A DNA stretch of 64,000 nucleotides from Ponticoccus alexandrii (GTDB lineage Bacteria; Pseudomonadota; Alphaproteobacteria; Rhodobacterales; Rhodobacteraceae), in contig NZ_CP047166.1 of NCBI RefSeq assembly GCF_016806125.1, positions 3,348,001-3,412,000 of the forward strand, in the 5' to 3' direction. Under the pieces are notes generated by a model that saw only the letters and a list, made by a program, of their open reading frames with translations, was not told where the DNA came from and did no database searches. Below are positions 43,795 through 52,433 of the stretch, piece by piece. How positions within the stretch are numbered: position 1 is the first letter of the stretch; every line of letters starts with the position of its first letter. Both the position numbers and the translations under genes were made by a program.

Positions 43795-44466
43795 CTACCG
43801 CTCCGAAACCACCAGCACCTGAAGCTCTTTCTTCAGCTTGCGCACCATCGCCTCCTGAAAATCCGCGAAGCCGCCGGCCGTCTCGATGAAAGCCTCGGGG
43901 CCCTGCACCACGTAGGCCTTGTAATAGGACCAGAGCGACCCCATCACGCCCGCGTCACCCTCGGCGCCGATCACCAGACCGTTTATCACGATACCATCCG
44001 GGCGCACCGTGCGCGGGTGCGGGCCGGTATTCGACTGGCCGTCGCCCGAAATGTCCAGCACCCGCCGCCAACAGCCCGCCTGCGACGCCAGAAGCCCCTC
44101 CCCGAACCGCTTTGCCGCGCCAAGCGCGGTCGAGGGATCGCTCTCCAGCCGCTCGACCCTCCGCAGCTGCACCGCCACCGCGGCCACATCTGCGGCATCG
44201 GAGATCATGACCCAGTCCACCAGCAGCCGCTGCGCCTGCGGTCCGGACCATTCGTAGACCGCCAGGGCCACAGGCGCATCCGGTAGCGCGGCAAAGGCGG
44301 CCAGAACGCCCGGATCCTCCAGCGCGCCCGCAAGCCCGTTCAGTTGCAGCCGGTATTCCACCGCGTCGACCGAACCCGAAACATCCAGCCCAAGCGCCAG
44401 CGCCTGTCGGCAAGCCGCCCCGGCACCGCTCGCCCAGAGCATCAGCAGGACTGCAAGCGCCCTCAC
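43795..44466 (-). CDS. Secreted DUF1194 protein with a von Willebrand A-like fold (copy A)
   Basis: A 223-residue protein with a signal peptide (to about residue 18, GAA/CR). The mature part has a MIDAS-like metal site DVSGSVD (Asp28, Ser30, Ser32) and continues VALAVYEWSGPQAQRLLVDWVMI, RVLDISGDGQSNTGP and GIVINGLVIGAEGDAGVMG, as in DUF1194 family proteins. The MIDAS suggests Mg2+/Ca2+-dependent ligand binding outside the cytoplasm. Its ATG overlaps the stop of copy B (ATGA); the two are tandem paralogues in one operon. Confidence 0.87.
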   Translation of the reverse strand: MRALAVLLMLWASGAGAACRQALALGLDVSGSVDAVEYRLQLNGLAGALEDPGVLAAFAALPDAPVALAVYEWSGPQAQRLLVDWVMISDAADVAAVAVQLRRVERLESDPSTALGAAKRFGEGLLASQAGCWRRVLDISGDGQSNTGPHPRTVRPDGIVINGLVIGAEGDAGVMGSLWSYYKAYVVQGPEAFIETAGGFADFQEAMVRKLKKELQVLVVSER

Positions 44467-45167
44467 CCCGGGCCGTGAACCGGCGCGCGCCGGACCTCAC
44501 CGACGATCCGGTCCTGAATTTCGCGGTACAACTTGCGGGTCATTGCCTCGCGGAACCCCTCGTAGCCCGGGGCAACCTCCAGAAAGGCGCCGGGACCGCG
44601 CAGCACCTCCATCTCGAAATGGTCGTAGACGTCCGGGTCGGCGCCCAGGACCGCGAGGCCGTTGACCACGATCTCTTCGAAGGGAAAGTGCCGGTAGGCC
44701 AGTTGCGGCCAGAACCCGTCGTTGGTGATGCCATCGCCCGACACGTCGATCACCTGCCGCTCGCAGGCGGGCGCGTCGCGCATCAGCGTCGCCCCGAAGC
44801 CCAGGGCATAGCCAAGGGCGGTGGGATAGCGCCGGTAGGACCGCTGCACGCCGCGCAGCCGCTGCGACACCCCGGCGATATCCTCGGCGCTGCGCAGCAC
44901 CACCCAGTCCTGAATCAGCACCGACTGGCGCCGCCCGCTCCATTCGTAGATCGCCAGCGCCACCGCGCCGGGGTTGCCGAGGATGGCGCCCTGAACCTCT
45001 TCGGCCTGCAAGGCGGCAGCGATCCCGTCGCGTTGCAGCACGTATTCCGCGTCATCAACAGAGGACGACACGTCCAGAGCCAGCACAAGCGCCAGCCGAC
45101 AGTCCTGTGCCAGCGCCCCGAGGGGCGCCAGCATCAGGCCGAGGGCAAGCGCCGCCGACCTTACCAA
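44463..45167 (-). CDS. Secreted DUF1194 protein with a von Willebrand A-like fold (copy B)
   Basis: About 234 residues, paralogous to copy A: LDVSSSVDDAEYVLQRDGIA (Asp32, Ser34, Ser36), LAIYEWSGRRQSVLIQDWVVL, RQVIDVSGDGITNDG and EEIVVNGLAVLGADPDVYDHFEMEVLRGPGAFLEVAPGYEGF aligned block by block. It starts with a TTG at 45167 overlapping the gloA stop, which gives a signal peptide (LVRSAALALGLMLAPLGALAQ); ATG 45134 is an alternative. Function unknown; it is probably secreted together with copy A. Confidence 0.85.
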   Translation of the reverse strand: MVRSAALALGLMLAPLGALAQDCRLALVLALDVSSSVDDAEYVLQRDGIAAALQAEEVQGAILGNPGAVALAIYEWSGRRQSVLIQDWVVLRSAEDIAGVSQRLRGVQRSYRRYPTALGYALGFGATLMRDAPACERQVIDVSGDGITNDGFWPQLAYRHFPFEEIVVNGLAVLGADPDVYDHFEMEVLRGPGAFLEVAPGYEGFREAMTRKLYREIQDRIVGEVRRAPVHGPG

Positions 45168-45595
45168 TGGCCTGTGTTTTCCATGCTGGCCCAGGGTTCC
45201 GCCGGGGCCTTGGCCTCGCCTTCCTGAAGCAGTTCGATGGACACATTGTCGGGCGAGCGCACGAAGGCCATGTGGCCGTCGCGCGGCGGGCGGTTGATGG
45301 TGACGCCGTTGTCCATCAGTTTCTGGCACATCTCGTAGATGTCCGGCACCGTGTAGGCGAGGTGACCAAAGTGCCGCGAATCCGACGGCAAACCCTCGTC
45401 GCCATCCCAGTTGTAGGTCAGCTCCACGTCCGCAGTGCCGTCCGCCTGCTCGGGCGGGCAGAGGAAGACCAGCGTGAACCGGCCCTTGTCGTTTTCGATC
45501 CGGCGCCGTTCCGTCAGGCCCAGCATTTTGTAGAATGCGATGGACGCGTCAAGGTCCTTCACCCGCACCATGGTGTGCAAGTATTTGATTCCCAT
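45161..45595 (-). CDS. gloA: Lactoylglutathione lyase (glyoxalase I)
   Basis: A 144-residue metal-dependent enzyme that turns the methylglyoxal-glutathione adduct into lactoylglutathione. Metal ligands: His in YLHTMVRV, Glu in VELTYNW, His in HFGHLAYTV and Glu in SIELLQEG. The N-terminal block RVKDLDASIAFYKMLGL is standard. The gene is followed directly by the two DUF1194 genes with overlapping stop and start, so the three are co-transcribed; the functional connection is unclear. Confidence 0.95.
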   Translation of the reverse strand: MGIKYLHTMVRVKDLDASIAFYKMLGLTERRRIENDKGRFTLVFLCPPEQADGTADVELTYNWDGDEGLPSDSRHFGHLAYTVPDIYEMCQKLMDNGVTINRPPRDGHMAFVRSPDNVSIELLQEGEAKAPAEPWASMENTGHW

Positions 45596-45635
45596 AAGGT
45601 CTCCCTTCGCGGCCCGGCTTGGGCCGCTGTCGTTC

Positions 45636-47018
45636 CTAGAATACCGATCTCAGGCCAAGGCGCAGGTCCGTACCCTGAGTCTCGTAGATGGTATAATTGG
45701 ACTGTCTGTCGCGGAAGGAAACCCCGACCTCGGGAGCAAAGCCGTAGTAATCCAGATCCGGCAGCGTCACGTCCAGGCTCAGGACCCACTGGCGGTCCTC
45801 GCGCGGGTCGGTCCAGAAGCTCGACGGCCCCTGATCGTAATCGACCGTCTCATAGGAGACCGAGAGGCGCGGCAGCATGCCCTTGACCGGCGCCGCCATG
45901 CCGTAACTCAGCATCGCCCGGCGGGTCTGCCGCGCGATAGAGCTGGCCTCGCTGTCGGTATCGGCAAACGCGAGGTCGAGGCGCAGCGCGCCGTGGTCGA
46001 AGCGCCGGGTCAGGTTGGCGCCGATCTCGGCCGTGCGGTTGTCACGCGCACGCAGGTCCCAGCGGCGTTCACTTTCCAGCCCGATCCGGCCACCCAGCAC
46101 CAGCCCCGGCGCCACCGCCCGCCCATAGCTGAAATCAAGCCTCGCGGCGTCGGACAGGGTCTCTCCGGCCAGCCAGTGCCGTTGCAGAGACAGCGCCGCA
46201 GAGCCCAGCCAGCGCCCCTGTTCGCCCTGCATCTCGTGGCCCAGCGACAGACGCAACACGTCCTGCCGGTAGTCGCCGTCGCGGATACCCGGCACCTTGT
46301 CGCGCGCGCTCTTGGAAAAGCGCACCCGCTCCATGTCCAGCGAGACGCCGAGGTTCAGACGCTGCCGCGCGCCGGTCGGGATACGGTAGACGTAGTCGAC
46401 GCCGGCGCCGTAGCGCAGGCCCGACAGCGGCACGGCAGAGGGATTGATGAAGGGCAGCCCGGCGAAGGTGAAGGTATTGGTCTTCGGCGCGCCGTTAAGG
46501 TTGTCCGAGGGGTCCATCGTCAGGTCGATGGACAGCCGCCAGGGCGTCATGCGGCGGACCTGGCGGAAGTCGCGGATGGCGGCGTTGCGCAGCTCCTCTT
46601 CCGGGGCGATCTGGGCCGCGTGACGCAGCCAGTATTGCGCAATGCCGGTGTTCCCGGCGCTTGACCGGGTCTGTGCCATGGTCATCGCGGCGAAGAAACG
46701 CTCGCGCGGGTCCGTGGCGCCCGACCAGGCGGATTTCGCCGCGCCCAGGGCCTCGGCGGGGCGGCCGAGGTCGCGCAGCGCCCGGGCCTTCAGCATCAGC
46801 GCGGCAGGGTCCCCGGGGGCGCCCATCAGCACGCCGTTGGCCATCACCAGCGCCTCTTCAGCGCGGCCCTCGCCCAGAAGCCGGGCAGACACCACACGCG
46901 CCTCCGCAAGGGTCAGCCGCAGTTCTTCGGCATCGGCCATCGGGACGAAGACCCCGGCCCCCAGCGCCAACCCGACCGCCATCGAAAGCCAGCCTTCAGG
47001 CCGGCGCGACCGGACCAT
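45636..47018 (-). CDS. Slam-type surface lipoprotein assembly modifier (DUF560 outer-membrane barrel)
   Basis: About 460 residues in the normal Slam range. A signal peptide (MVRSRRPEGWLSMAVGLALGAG...ADA/EE) is followed by a TPR-like periplasmic domain (32-155: EALVMANGVLMGAPGDPAALMLKARALRDLGRPAEAL) and a beta-barrel (about 158 to the end, with alternating short strands and a C-terminal Phe, LRLGLRSVF). This is the DUF560 architecture of Neisseria Slam and type XI secretion translocons, which move lipoproteins to the cell surface. The next upstream gene encodes a lipoprotein with a TbpB-like end. ATG 47018 gives a good signal peptide; TTG 47072 and ATG 46982 are alternatives. Confidence 0.85.
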   Translation of the reverse strand: MVRSRRPEGWLSMAVGLALGAGVFVPMADAEELRLTLAEARVVSARLLGEGRAEEALVMANGVLMGAPGDPAALMLKARALRDLGRPAEALGAAKSAWSGATDPRERFFAAMTMAQTRSSAGNTGIAQYWLRHAAQIAPEEELRNAAIRDFRQVRRMTPWRLSIDLTMDPSDNLNGAPKTNTFTFAGLPFINPSAVPLSGLRYGAGVDYVYRIPTGARQRLNLGVSLDMERVRFSKSARDKVPGIRDGDYRQDVLRLSLGHEMQGEQGRWLGSAALSLQRHWLAGETLSDAARLDFSYGRAVAPGLVLGGRIGLESERRWDLRARDNRTAEIGANLTRRFDHGALRLDLAFADTDSEASSIARQTRRAMLSYGMAAPVKGMLPRLSVSYETVDYDQGPSSFWTDPREDRQWVLSLDVTLPDLDYYGFAPEVGVSFRDRQSNYTIYETQGTDLRLGLRSVF

Positions 47019-47075
47019 GGCGGAACGCAGGAGTCCAAGCAGCCTCCTGACAAGGGGGCGCGACCGGACCAAGGA

Positions 47076-48053
47076 TCAGGGCCGGGTCGCGATGAAGGTG
47101 CCGGTTTCGCGGACGCCGACCTCGATATACTCGCCGGTGGCCGGGTCGATGCCGATTGGGCCAGAGCCCTCGACGACGACGATGCCCGCGACTTCCTCGC
47201 CGTTGGGCCCGGAAAAGAGACCCTGCCAGCTGCCTGACGCCTTGGGGCCGCCCGCCTGGAAGACGGTCGCGTCTGACGAGACGATCGACCAGTCGTCGAA
47301 GTTGATCTGGCCCGTGGACAAGGCAATGTAGTCCGCATTGTCGAGGTCGGTGATCTGCACGCCGTTGGCATCAAAGAAGGTGCGGTCGACGATCAGCCCC
47401 TCGACGGCACCGATGTCGTCGAAGTCCTCGATGTCGACATCGATGACCGAGGTGCCCGCGACATACTGAACACGGTTGCCGCTGGTGGCGTCCACGACCG
47501 TCCGCACCGCAGCGTATTCCCCGGTGAAGACGTAGCTCTGGTCGGAATTGGGCAGCGCGCCCGACCCTTCCAGCCGCTGCGCCCCGACCCCACCGAAGCC
47601 GAAGCTGACGTAACGGTCGGTCGCCAGCGCCCCGGCCTGCGTGAAACCCGAAGCCGAGCGCCGGAAGACCGCATAGAAGTCCGAGGTTCCCGCCACGTTG
47701 CGATAGACGTCGTAGCCGGTGCCGGATGCCGCCCGGACCGCATCGCTGACCGTGGCGTCGCGGGTATAGAGGTTGTCGTCCCCGTCGAAGGGCACGCCGT
47801 TCAGGACCAGTTCCCCGGTGGCCGGGTCGAATGTCATCTCGTTGACAGTCAGATCTTCGTTGAACTCGGTGCCGAACTGGTTGTTCGGGTTGCCCGGGTC
47901 CGCCGGATCGGGATCAACCGGGTCGCTAGGTTCCGGGACAAGCGGCTGCGTGCCGGTGCCGACGCCCGAAGGGCTATCGTCGTCCGAAAGCGACGAGCCC
48001 TCACACCCGACAAGCACGCTCGCGACGACGAGCGCTCCGATAATGCGATACAT
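47076..48053 (-). CDS. Probable Slam-dependent surface lipoprotein with a TbpB-like C-terminal barrel
   Basis: A 325-residue lipoprotein with lipobox LVGC (Cys17), an acidic Asp/Pro linker (about 18-55) and a beta-rich body. Residues about 272-325 (GSWQGLFSGPNGEEVAGIVVV...GTFIATR) follow the pattern of the TbpB barrel (transferrin-binding protein B family, PF01298-like: small barrel with G.F.GP...E.aG). Lipoproteins of this form are Slam cargo. It lies directly upstream of the Slam gene (58 bases to ATG 47018), so a cargo-translocon pair is likely. Ligand unknown: the domain family includes transferrin, haem and haemoglobin binders. ATG 48053 is preceded by GAGGC. Confidence 0.8.
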   Translation of the reverse strand: MYRIIGALVVASVLVGCEGSSLSDDDSPSGVGTGTQPLVPEPSDPVDPDPADPGNPNNQFGTEFNEDLTVNEMTFDPATGELVLNGVPFDGDDNLYTRDATVSDAVRAASGTGYDVYRNVAGTSDFYAVFRRSASGFTQAGALATDRYVSFGFGGVGAQRLEGSGALPNSDQSYVFTGEYAAVRTVVDATSGNRVQYVAGTSVIDVDIEDFDDIGAVEGLIVDRTFFDANGVQITDLDNADYIALSTGQINFDDWSIVSSDATVFQAGGPKASGSWQGLFSGPNGEEVAGIVVVEGSGPIGIDPATGEYIEVGVRETGTFIATRP

Positions 48054-48099
48054 GTGACTGCCTCAGGTCTTGTTTTATTATTTTGTCAAAAGGGTGCGG

Positions 48100-48130
48100 G
48101 GCAGGCCGTAAAAAGTCAATTCTGCCTGCC
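48100..48130. promoter_or_regulatory. Inverted repeat in the lipoprotein promoter region
   Basis: GGCAGGC (48100-48106) and GCCTGCC (48124-48130) are exact inverses around 17 bases that include TTGACT on the minus strand. The stretch between here and the start of the lipoprotein gene is AT-rich (TGACAAAATAATAAAAC). A regulated promoter is likely; no iron-box consensus is matched. Confidence 0.3.
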
Positions 48131-48253
48131 TTTTGCGCGCCACATGTGAGGCATATTGGCCCCACATCCGCCACGCCTTCGGCTTTACGGGCTGACGCCG
48201 CCACTGTATCTTGTGGGAACCGTTTTCTCCCCCCCTTCCAATAGAGGCCGCCC

Positions 48254-48310
48254 ATGCTGCTGATTTCCCTCTTCTCCGCCTCTTTCCCGCCGTCCGGGCA
48301 GGAGGACTGA
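48254..48310 (+). CDS. Possible 18-residue leader peptide before thyA
   Basis: ATG 48254 opens MLLISLFSASFPPSGQED and stops two bases before the thyA start. The thyA ribosome-binding site AGGAGG lies inside it, so translation of the leader could open or occlude the thyA start. It has a GAGG sequence upstream. Short hydrophobic peptides arise easily by chance in this composition. Confidence 0.3.
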   Translation: MLLISLFSASFPPSGQED

Positions 48311-48312
48311 CC

Positions 48313-49209
48313 ATGCGGCACCCCGAGTACCAGTATCTCGACCTTATGGAGCGCGTGCTGGAGCAGGGCGATGCGCGGGTCGACCGGACCGGCGTCGGCA
48401 CCCGGTCCCTGTTCGGTGCCATGCTGCGGTTCGACCTCTCGGAGGGCACCGCACCGATCCTGACAACCAAGCGCGTCTACTGGAAAACTGCCGTCAAAGA
48501 GATGCTCTGGTTCCTCACCGGCGGCACCAACCTCCAGCCGCTTTTGCGCGAGAACGTGCGGATCTGGACCGACTGGCCGCTGGACAGCTACCGCCGCGAA
48601 ACCGGCGAAACGATCTCTCAGGAGGCCTTCGAGCAACGCATCGTAGAGGACGATGCCTTTGCCGCGCGCTGGGGCGAGCTGGGGCCGGTCTACGGCAAGC
48701 AGTGGCGCCGCTGGCTGGGCGCGGACGGGCGGGAATACGACCAGATCGGCACGCTGGTGCAGACCCTGCGAGAGAACCCCTCCAGCCGCCGGATGCTGTT
48801 CCACGGCTGGAACGTGCCGGAACTGGGCCAGATGGCGCTGCCGCCCTGCCACATGGCCTACCAGTACCACGTCACCTCGACCGGGCGGCTGAACTGCCTG
48901 CTCTACCAGCGTTCGGTCGATCTGTTGCTGGGCGCGCCCTTCAACTTCGTCGGCGCCACGGCGCTGCACCTGATGCTGGCGGATCAGGCCGGCCTGACCC
49001 CCGGCGAGCTGGTCTGGGTCGGCGGCGACGTGCACCTGTACCAGAACCACGTCGATCAGGCGCGCGAACAGCTGACCCGCGAGCCGCGCCCCCTGCCCCG
49101 CATCGCGCTCACCCGCCGCGGGCAGGGCATCGACGACTACCGGATCGAGGATTTCACGGTAGAGGGCTACGACCCCCACGCCGCCATCAAGGCAGAGGTC
49201 GCGGTCTGA
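48313..49209 (+). CDS. thyA: Thymidylate synthase
   Basis: A 298-residue ThyA-type enzyme making dTMP from dUMP with methylene-tetrahydrofolate. Catalytic Cys179 is in LPPCHMAYQ; RVDRTGVGTRSLFG near the N-terminus and SSRRMLFHGWNVPEL with the dUMP-binding Arg pair are typical. Length and blocks are standard. It is preceded by AGGAGG. Divergent from the surface-lipoprotein gene. dut and other nucleotide genes are elsewhere in the window, not adjacent. Confidence 0.97.
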   Translation: MRHPEYQYLDLMERVLEQGDARVDRTGVGTRSLFGAMLRFDLSEGTAPILTTKRVYWKTAVKEMLWFLTGGTNLQPLLRENVRIWTDWPLDSYRRETGETISQEAFEQRIVEDDAFAARWGELGPVYGKQWRRWLGADGREYDQIGTLVQTLRENPSSRRMLFHGWNVPELGQMALPPCHMAYQYHVTSTGRLNCLLYQRSVDLLLGAPFNFVGATALHLMLADQAGLTPGELVWVGGDVHLYQNHVDQAREQLTREPRPLPRIALTRRGQGIDDYRIEDFTVEGYDPHAAIKAEVAV

Positions 49210-49388
49210 CGGCCTGCGGATTCAGCCGCGTCCGCCCGCTTGGCCAGCGCTAGGCCCGCCCGGCCCGAGTCGCCTTTCAGCAGACCGAAGCACGGGGCGG
49301 CATCGGAAAGATCCGCGCCGCTCCGGTATCCTGACCACGGCCAGGACGGCGACAGGCGCCTCAGCCCCTGCCGGTCAGGGTGCGCGCC

Positions 49389-50114
49389 CTAGGATGCAGG
49401 CACCACAGCGCAGTCGCGGGACACCCCGTGCCGCTCCAGTATGTCGCCAACCAGCCCCGAACGCGCCGCCTCATCGACAAAGGCCCGCAACGCCGCCGCC
49501 GCCTTCGGGCGGCCCTGCGGGACGCCCATGGCCTGACGGATCGACATGAAGGCCGGTGCCAGCACGCGAGCGCCGGGACGCGCCTCTGCCTCTCGCGCCA
49601 TGACGGCGCCGATGCCCGCCACCGCCGCGACCGCCCCGTCGTCCAGCGCCGCAAGCATGGCACGGATATCCGGGAAATGGACAAGCCGGTCCGCGCCTTC
49701 CTGCCGTTCCAGCGTCAGGCTGTAGGCACTGCCGACCACGGTGCCCACCGCCGCCCCCGAGGCCACAAGCGCCCCCGCATCCGCCGCATCGCAGCCCGGG
49801 CCGGCCAGGTAACAGCCGTCAATCTGCACGTAGGGTTCTGAAAAGGCGATGGTTTCCGCCCGTTTCGGATCGACCGCCAGAAAACACAGGTCCCAGACGC
49901 CGGAGCGGGCCGTGTCAGAAACATCCACCGCGCGCGCCATTTCGATGAAATCCACCGCCAGGCCCAGCCGCGCGGCCAGCGCCTGTGACAGATCCACCGT
50001 GATACCACGGGGCTGCCCCGCCTCGTCGCGCCCGATCAGCACCCCGTTTCCAAAGTTCAGCGCGGCGCGCAGCCGCCCCTCGGGACAAAAGTCCCGGATC
50101 GTCTCACTGTCCAT
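49389..50114 (-). CDS. Solute-binding-protein family 3-like protein without a signal peptide
   Basis: A 241-residue protein with the SBP_bac_3 fold: LRAALNFGNGVLIGRDEAG.PRGITVDLSQALAARLG, DLCFLAVDPKRAETIAFSEPYVQIDG, and FPDIRAMLAALDDGAVAAVAGIGAV. No signal peptide precedes it (it begins MDSETIRDFCPEGR) and no ABC-transporter genes lie nearby. It is either a cytoplasmic ligand-binding protein or a gene that has lost its export signal. ATG 50114 is the only good start; the frame is blocked shortly upstream. Confidence 0.85.
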   Translation of the reverse strand: MDSETIRDFCPEGRLRAALNFGNGVLIGRDEAGQPRGITVDLSQALAARLGLAVDFIEMARAVDVSDTARSGVWDLCFLAVDPKRAETIAFSEPYVQIDGCYLAGPGCDAADAGALVASGAAVGTVVGSAYSLTLERQEGADRLVHFPDIRAMLAALDDGAVAAVAGIGAVMAREAEARPGARVLAPAFMSIRQAMGVPQGRPKAAAALRAFVDEAARSGLVGDILERHGVSRDCAVVPAS

Positions 50115-50182
50115 CGAAATGGCACCCCTTCCGTTGCATTACCGGGCAAGCAGCCCGGCTTCCGTTCGCACCACAGACGACC

Positions 50183-52204
50183 TCAGGCCGCCAGCCCGCG
50201 CCCTTTCAAAAGCGCCTCGACCCCCGGCATCCGGCCCCGGAAGCGGGTGTACAGCACCTCCGCCTCGACAGAGCCTCCGCGCGAGAGGATATAGTCCTCC
50301 AGCCGCTGCGCCACCTCGGGGTCGAAGGCGCCACCGGCCTCCTCGAAGGCCGCGAAGGCGTCGGCATCCATGACTTCCGACCACATGTAGCTGTAGTAGC
50401 CGCTGGAATAGCCATCGCCCGAGAAGACATGCGCGAAATGCGGCGTCGCGTGCCGCATGGTGATGGCGTGGGGCATACCCATGCCTTCCAGCACCTCGGC
50501 CTGCTTCTGCATCACGTCGGCGGGCGGCTGGCCTTGGTGGAACTCCAGGTCCACCAGCGCCGAGGCCACGTATTCGACCGTCTGGAACCCCATGTCGAAG
50601 GTCGCGGCCTTCAGCACCTTCTCCAGCAGGGCGGGCGGCATCGGCTCGCCGGTCTCGGCATGGGTGGCAAACTCGCCCAGCACCTCAGGCACCTCCAGCC
50701 AGTGCTCGTACAGCTGGCTGGGCAACTCGACGAAATCGCGCGCCACCGAGGTGCCCGAGACAGAGCCGAAGGTGACATCCGACAGCATCTGGTGCAGCGC
50801 ATGGCCGAATTCGTGGAACAGCGTGCGGGCATCGTCATAGGACAGAAGGGCGGGCTTGCCCTTGGGCGGCTTGGCGAAGTTGCAGACGTTCACGACGATG
50901 GGCGTCTTGGCGACGGGCCGCTTCGCCTGCTCGCGGAAGGTCGAACACCAGGCCCCCGACCGCTTGGAAGACCGCGCGAAATAGTCACCGATGAAGACCG
51001 CCAAATGCTGGCCATCGCGCGTCACCGCCCAGGCCCGGCAGTCGGGATGGTAGAGCGGCACGTCAAGCGCCTGAAACTCCAGTCCGAACAGGCGGTTGGA
51101 ACAGGCAAAGGCCGCCTCGATCATCCGGTCGAGCTTCAGGTAGGGCTTCAGTTCCGCCTCATCGAGATCGTGCAGCGCGCGGCGCCGCTTCTCGGCGTAG
51201 TACCGCCAGTCCCAGGGTTCCAACGGCCCGCTCAGACCGTCGGCGCGCAACATCTCTTCCATCTCGGCGGCATCCGACAGCGCGGCGGCCCGCGCCGGTT
51301 CCCAGACTGCCATCAGCAGCTCGCGCACCTTGGCGGGCGTGCCCGCCATCTCGGTCTCCAGCTTGTAGGCGGCGAAATCCTCGTATCCAAGCAAGGCCGC
51401 GCGCTCCTTGCGCAGCGCCAGCGTCTCGGCGGCGATGCCGCGATTGTCCGTCTCACCACCGTTCTCGCCGCGCATCACCCAGGCCCGCCAGGCCTTTTCG
51501 CGCAGCGCACGCCGGGGCGAGAATTGCAGAAAAGGTGTGATCAGCGAACGCGACAACGTCACCAGCGGCGTCTCGACGCCGGCCGCCTCGCCGGCAGAGC
51601 GCGCGGCATCGACGACGAACTCCGGCAACCCCTCCAGATCCGCCTCGGACAGGGGCATGGACCAGTCCGCCTCGTCCTTCAGCAGGTTCTGCGTGAACTG
51701 CGTGCCCAGCACCGCCAGCCGCGACTTCACCTTACTCATGCGCTCTGCCGCATCGCCCTCCAGCGCCGCCCCGGCCCGCACGAACCCGCGATACGTCAGG
51801 TAGAGCACCCGCTCTTCCTCCGGCTCCAGCGCCAGCGCCTCGCGCCCGTCCCACAGCGCCTCGATCCGGGCAAACAACGCCTTGTTCGAATAAATCGCCG
51901 AGGAGTGCGCCGCCAGCTTCGGCGAGAAATCCCGCTGCAAGGCCTGCCGAGCCGCGTTGCTGTCGGCGCCCGCAAGGTTGAAGAACACCCCCAGAACCTT
52001 GTCCAGCGCCGCGCCCGCCCCCTCCATCGCCTCGACGGTATTGACGAAACTCGGCGGCTCGGGGTTGTCGGCGATCGCCTCGATCTCGGTCAGGTGCTCC
52101 GCCAGCGCCGCCTCGAAGGCGGGGGCGAAATGCGCATCCTCAATGGCGTCGAAGGGGGCGATTCCGTAGGGCGTTTCCCATGGCATCAGCAGCGGGTTGG
52201 TCAT
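50183..52204 (-). CDS. M3-family zinc metallopeptidase (oligopeptidase A/Dcp type)
   Basis: A 673-residue thimet-oligopeptidase-family protein that degrades short peptides in the cytosol. The zinc motif is HEFGH at His464-His468 (LFHEFGHALHQML), and the downstream third metal ligand and substrate loop (EYVASALVDLEFHQGQP) are present. ATG 52204 is preceded by AGGAGAG; a GTG lies one codon upstream. It is a stand-alone gene with an intergenic repeat before it. Confidence 0.93.
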   Translation of the reverse strand: MTNPLLMPWETPYGIAPFDAIEDAHFAPAFEAALAEHLTEIEAIADNPEPPSFVNTVEAMEGAGAALDKVLGVFFNLAGADSNAARQALQRDFSPKLAAHSSAIYSNKALFARIEALWDGREALALEPEEERVLYLTYRGFVRAGAALEGDAAERMSKVKSRLAVLGTQFTQNLLKDEADWSMPLSEADLEGLPEFVVDAARSAGEAAGVETPLVTLSRSLITPFLQFSPRRALREKAWRAWVMRGENGGETDNRGIAAETLALRKERAALLGYEDFAAYKLETEMAGTPAKVRELLMAVWEPARAAALSDAAEMEEMLRADGLSGPLEPWDWRYYAEKRRRALHDLDEAELKPYLKLDRMIEAAFACSNRLFGLEFQALDVPLYHPDCRAWAVTRDGQHLAVFIGDYFARSSKRSGAWCSTFREQAKRPVAKTPIVVNVCNFAKPPKGKPALLSYDDARTLFHEFGHALHQMLSDVTFGSVSGTSVARDFVELPSQLYEHWLEVPEVLGEFATHAETGEPMPPALLEKVLKAATFDMGFQTVEYVASALVDLEFHQGQPPADVMQKQAEVLEGMGMPHAITMRHATPHFAHVFSGDGYSSGYYSYMWSEVMDADAFAAFEEAGGAFDPEVAQRLEDYILSRGGSVEAEVLYTRFRGRMPGVEALLKGRGLAA

Positions 52205-52264
52205 CACGTCTCTCCTGTGGTCACGTCAAAGCTAGGCGACAGACGCCGCCGCTTCAATCGCGCC

Positions 52265-52410
52265 CCTCTGCTTCTTCTCTGTCCAAATACTCACAGCCCC
52301 GGCCCGCCGCAGGCGTCCCCGCCGCGCAGGAACCACGCCCGCGGCACCGCACCCCACGTCACCATGAGGCGCGCCCTTCAGGCTTCTTCTTGGTTAAGGT
52401 ACCTCTGCGC
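52265..52410 (+). repeat. Intergenic repeat, copy 9 (two-part form)
   Basis: TTCTTCTCTGTCCAAATACTCACAGC at about 52271-52296 is identical to the right arm of copy 6 (37961 onward). A second TTCTTCTTGG unit follows at 52384-52393. The two-part layout matches copy 6. Here it is antisense to the flanking minus-strand genes (M3 peptidase start, MoeB-like stop). Confidence 0.65.
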
Positions 52411-52433
52411 TCTGCCTGCCCCGTGCGGCACGG

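Noticed and set aside
48170-48235. A GCCACTG-containing stretch upstream of thyA resembling part of a cobalamin riboswitch
   Set aside because: The B12 box and the rest of the conserved core are absent, and thyA is not a usual target.
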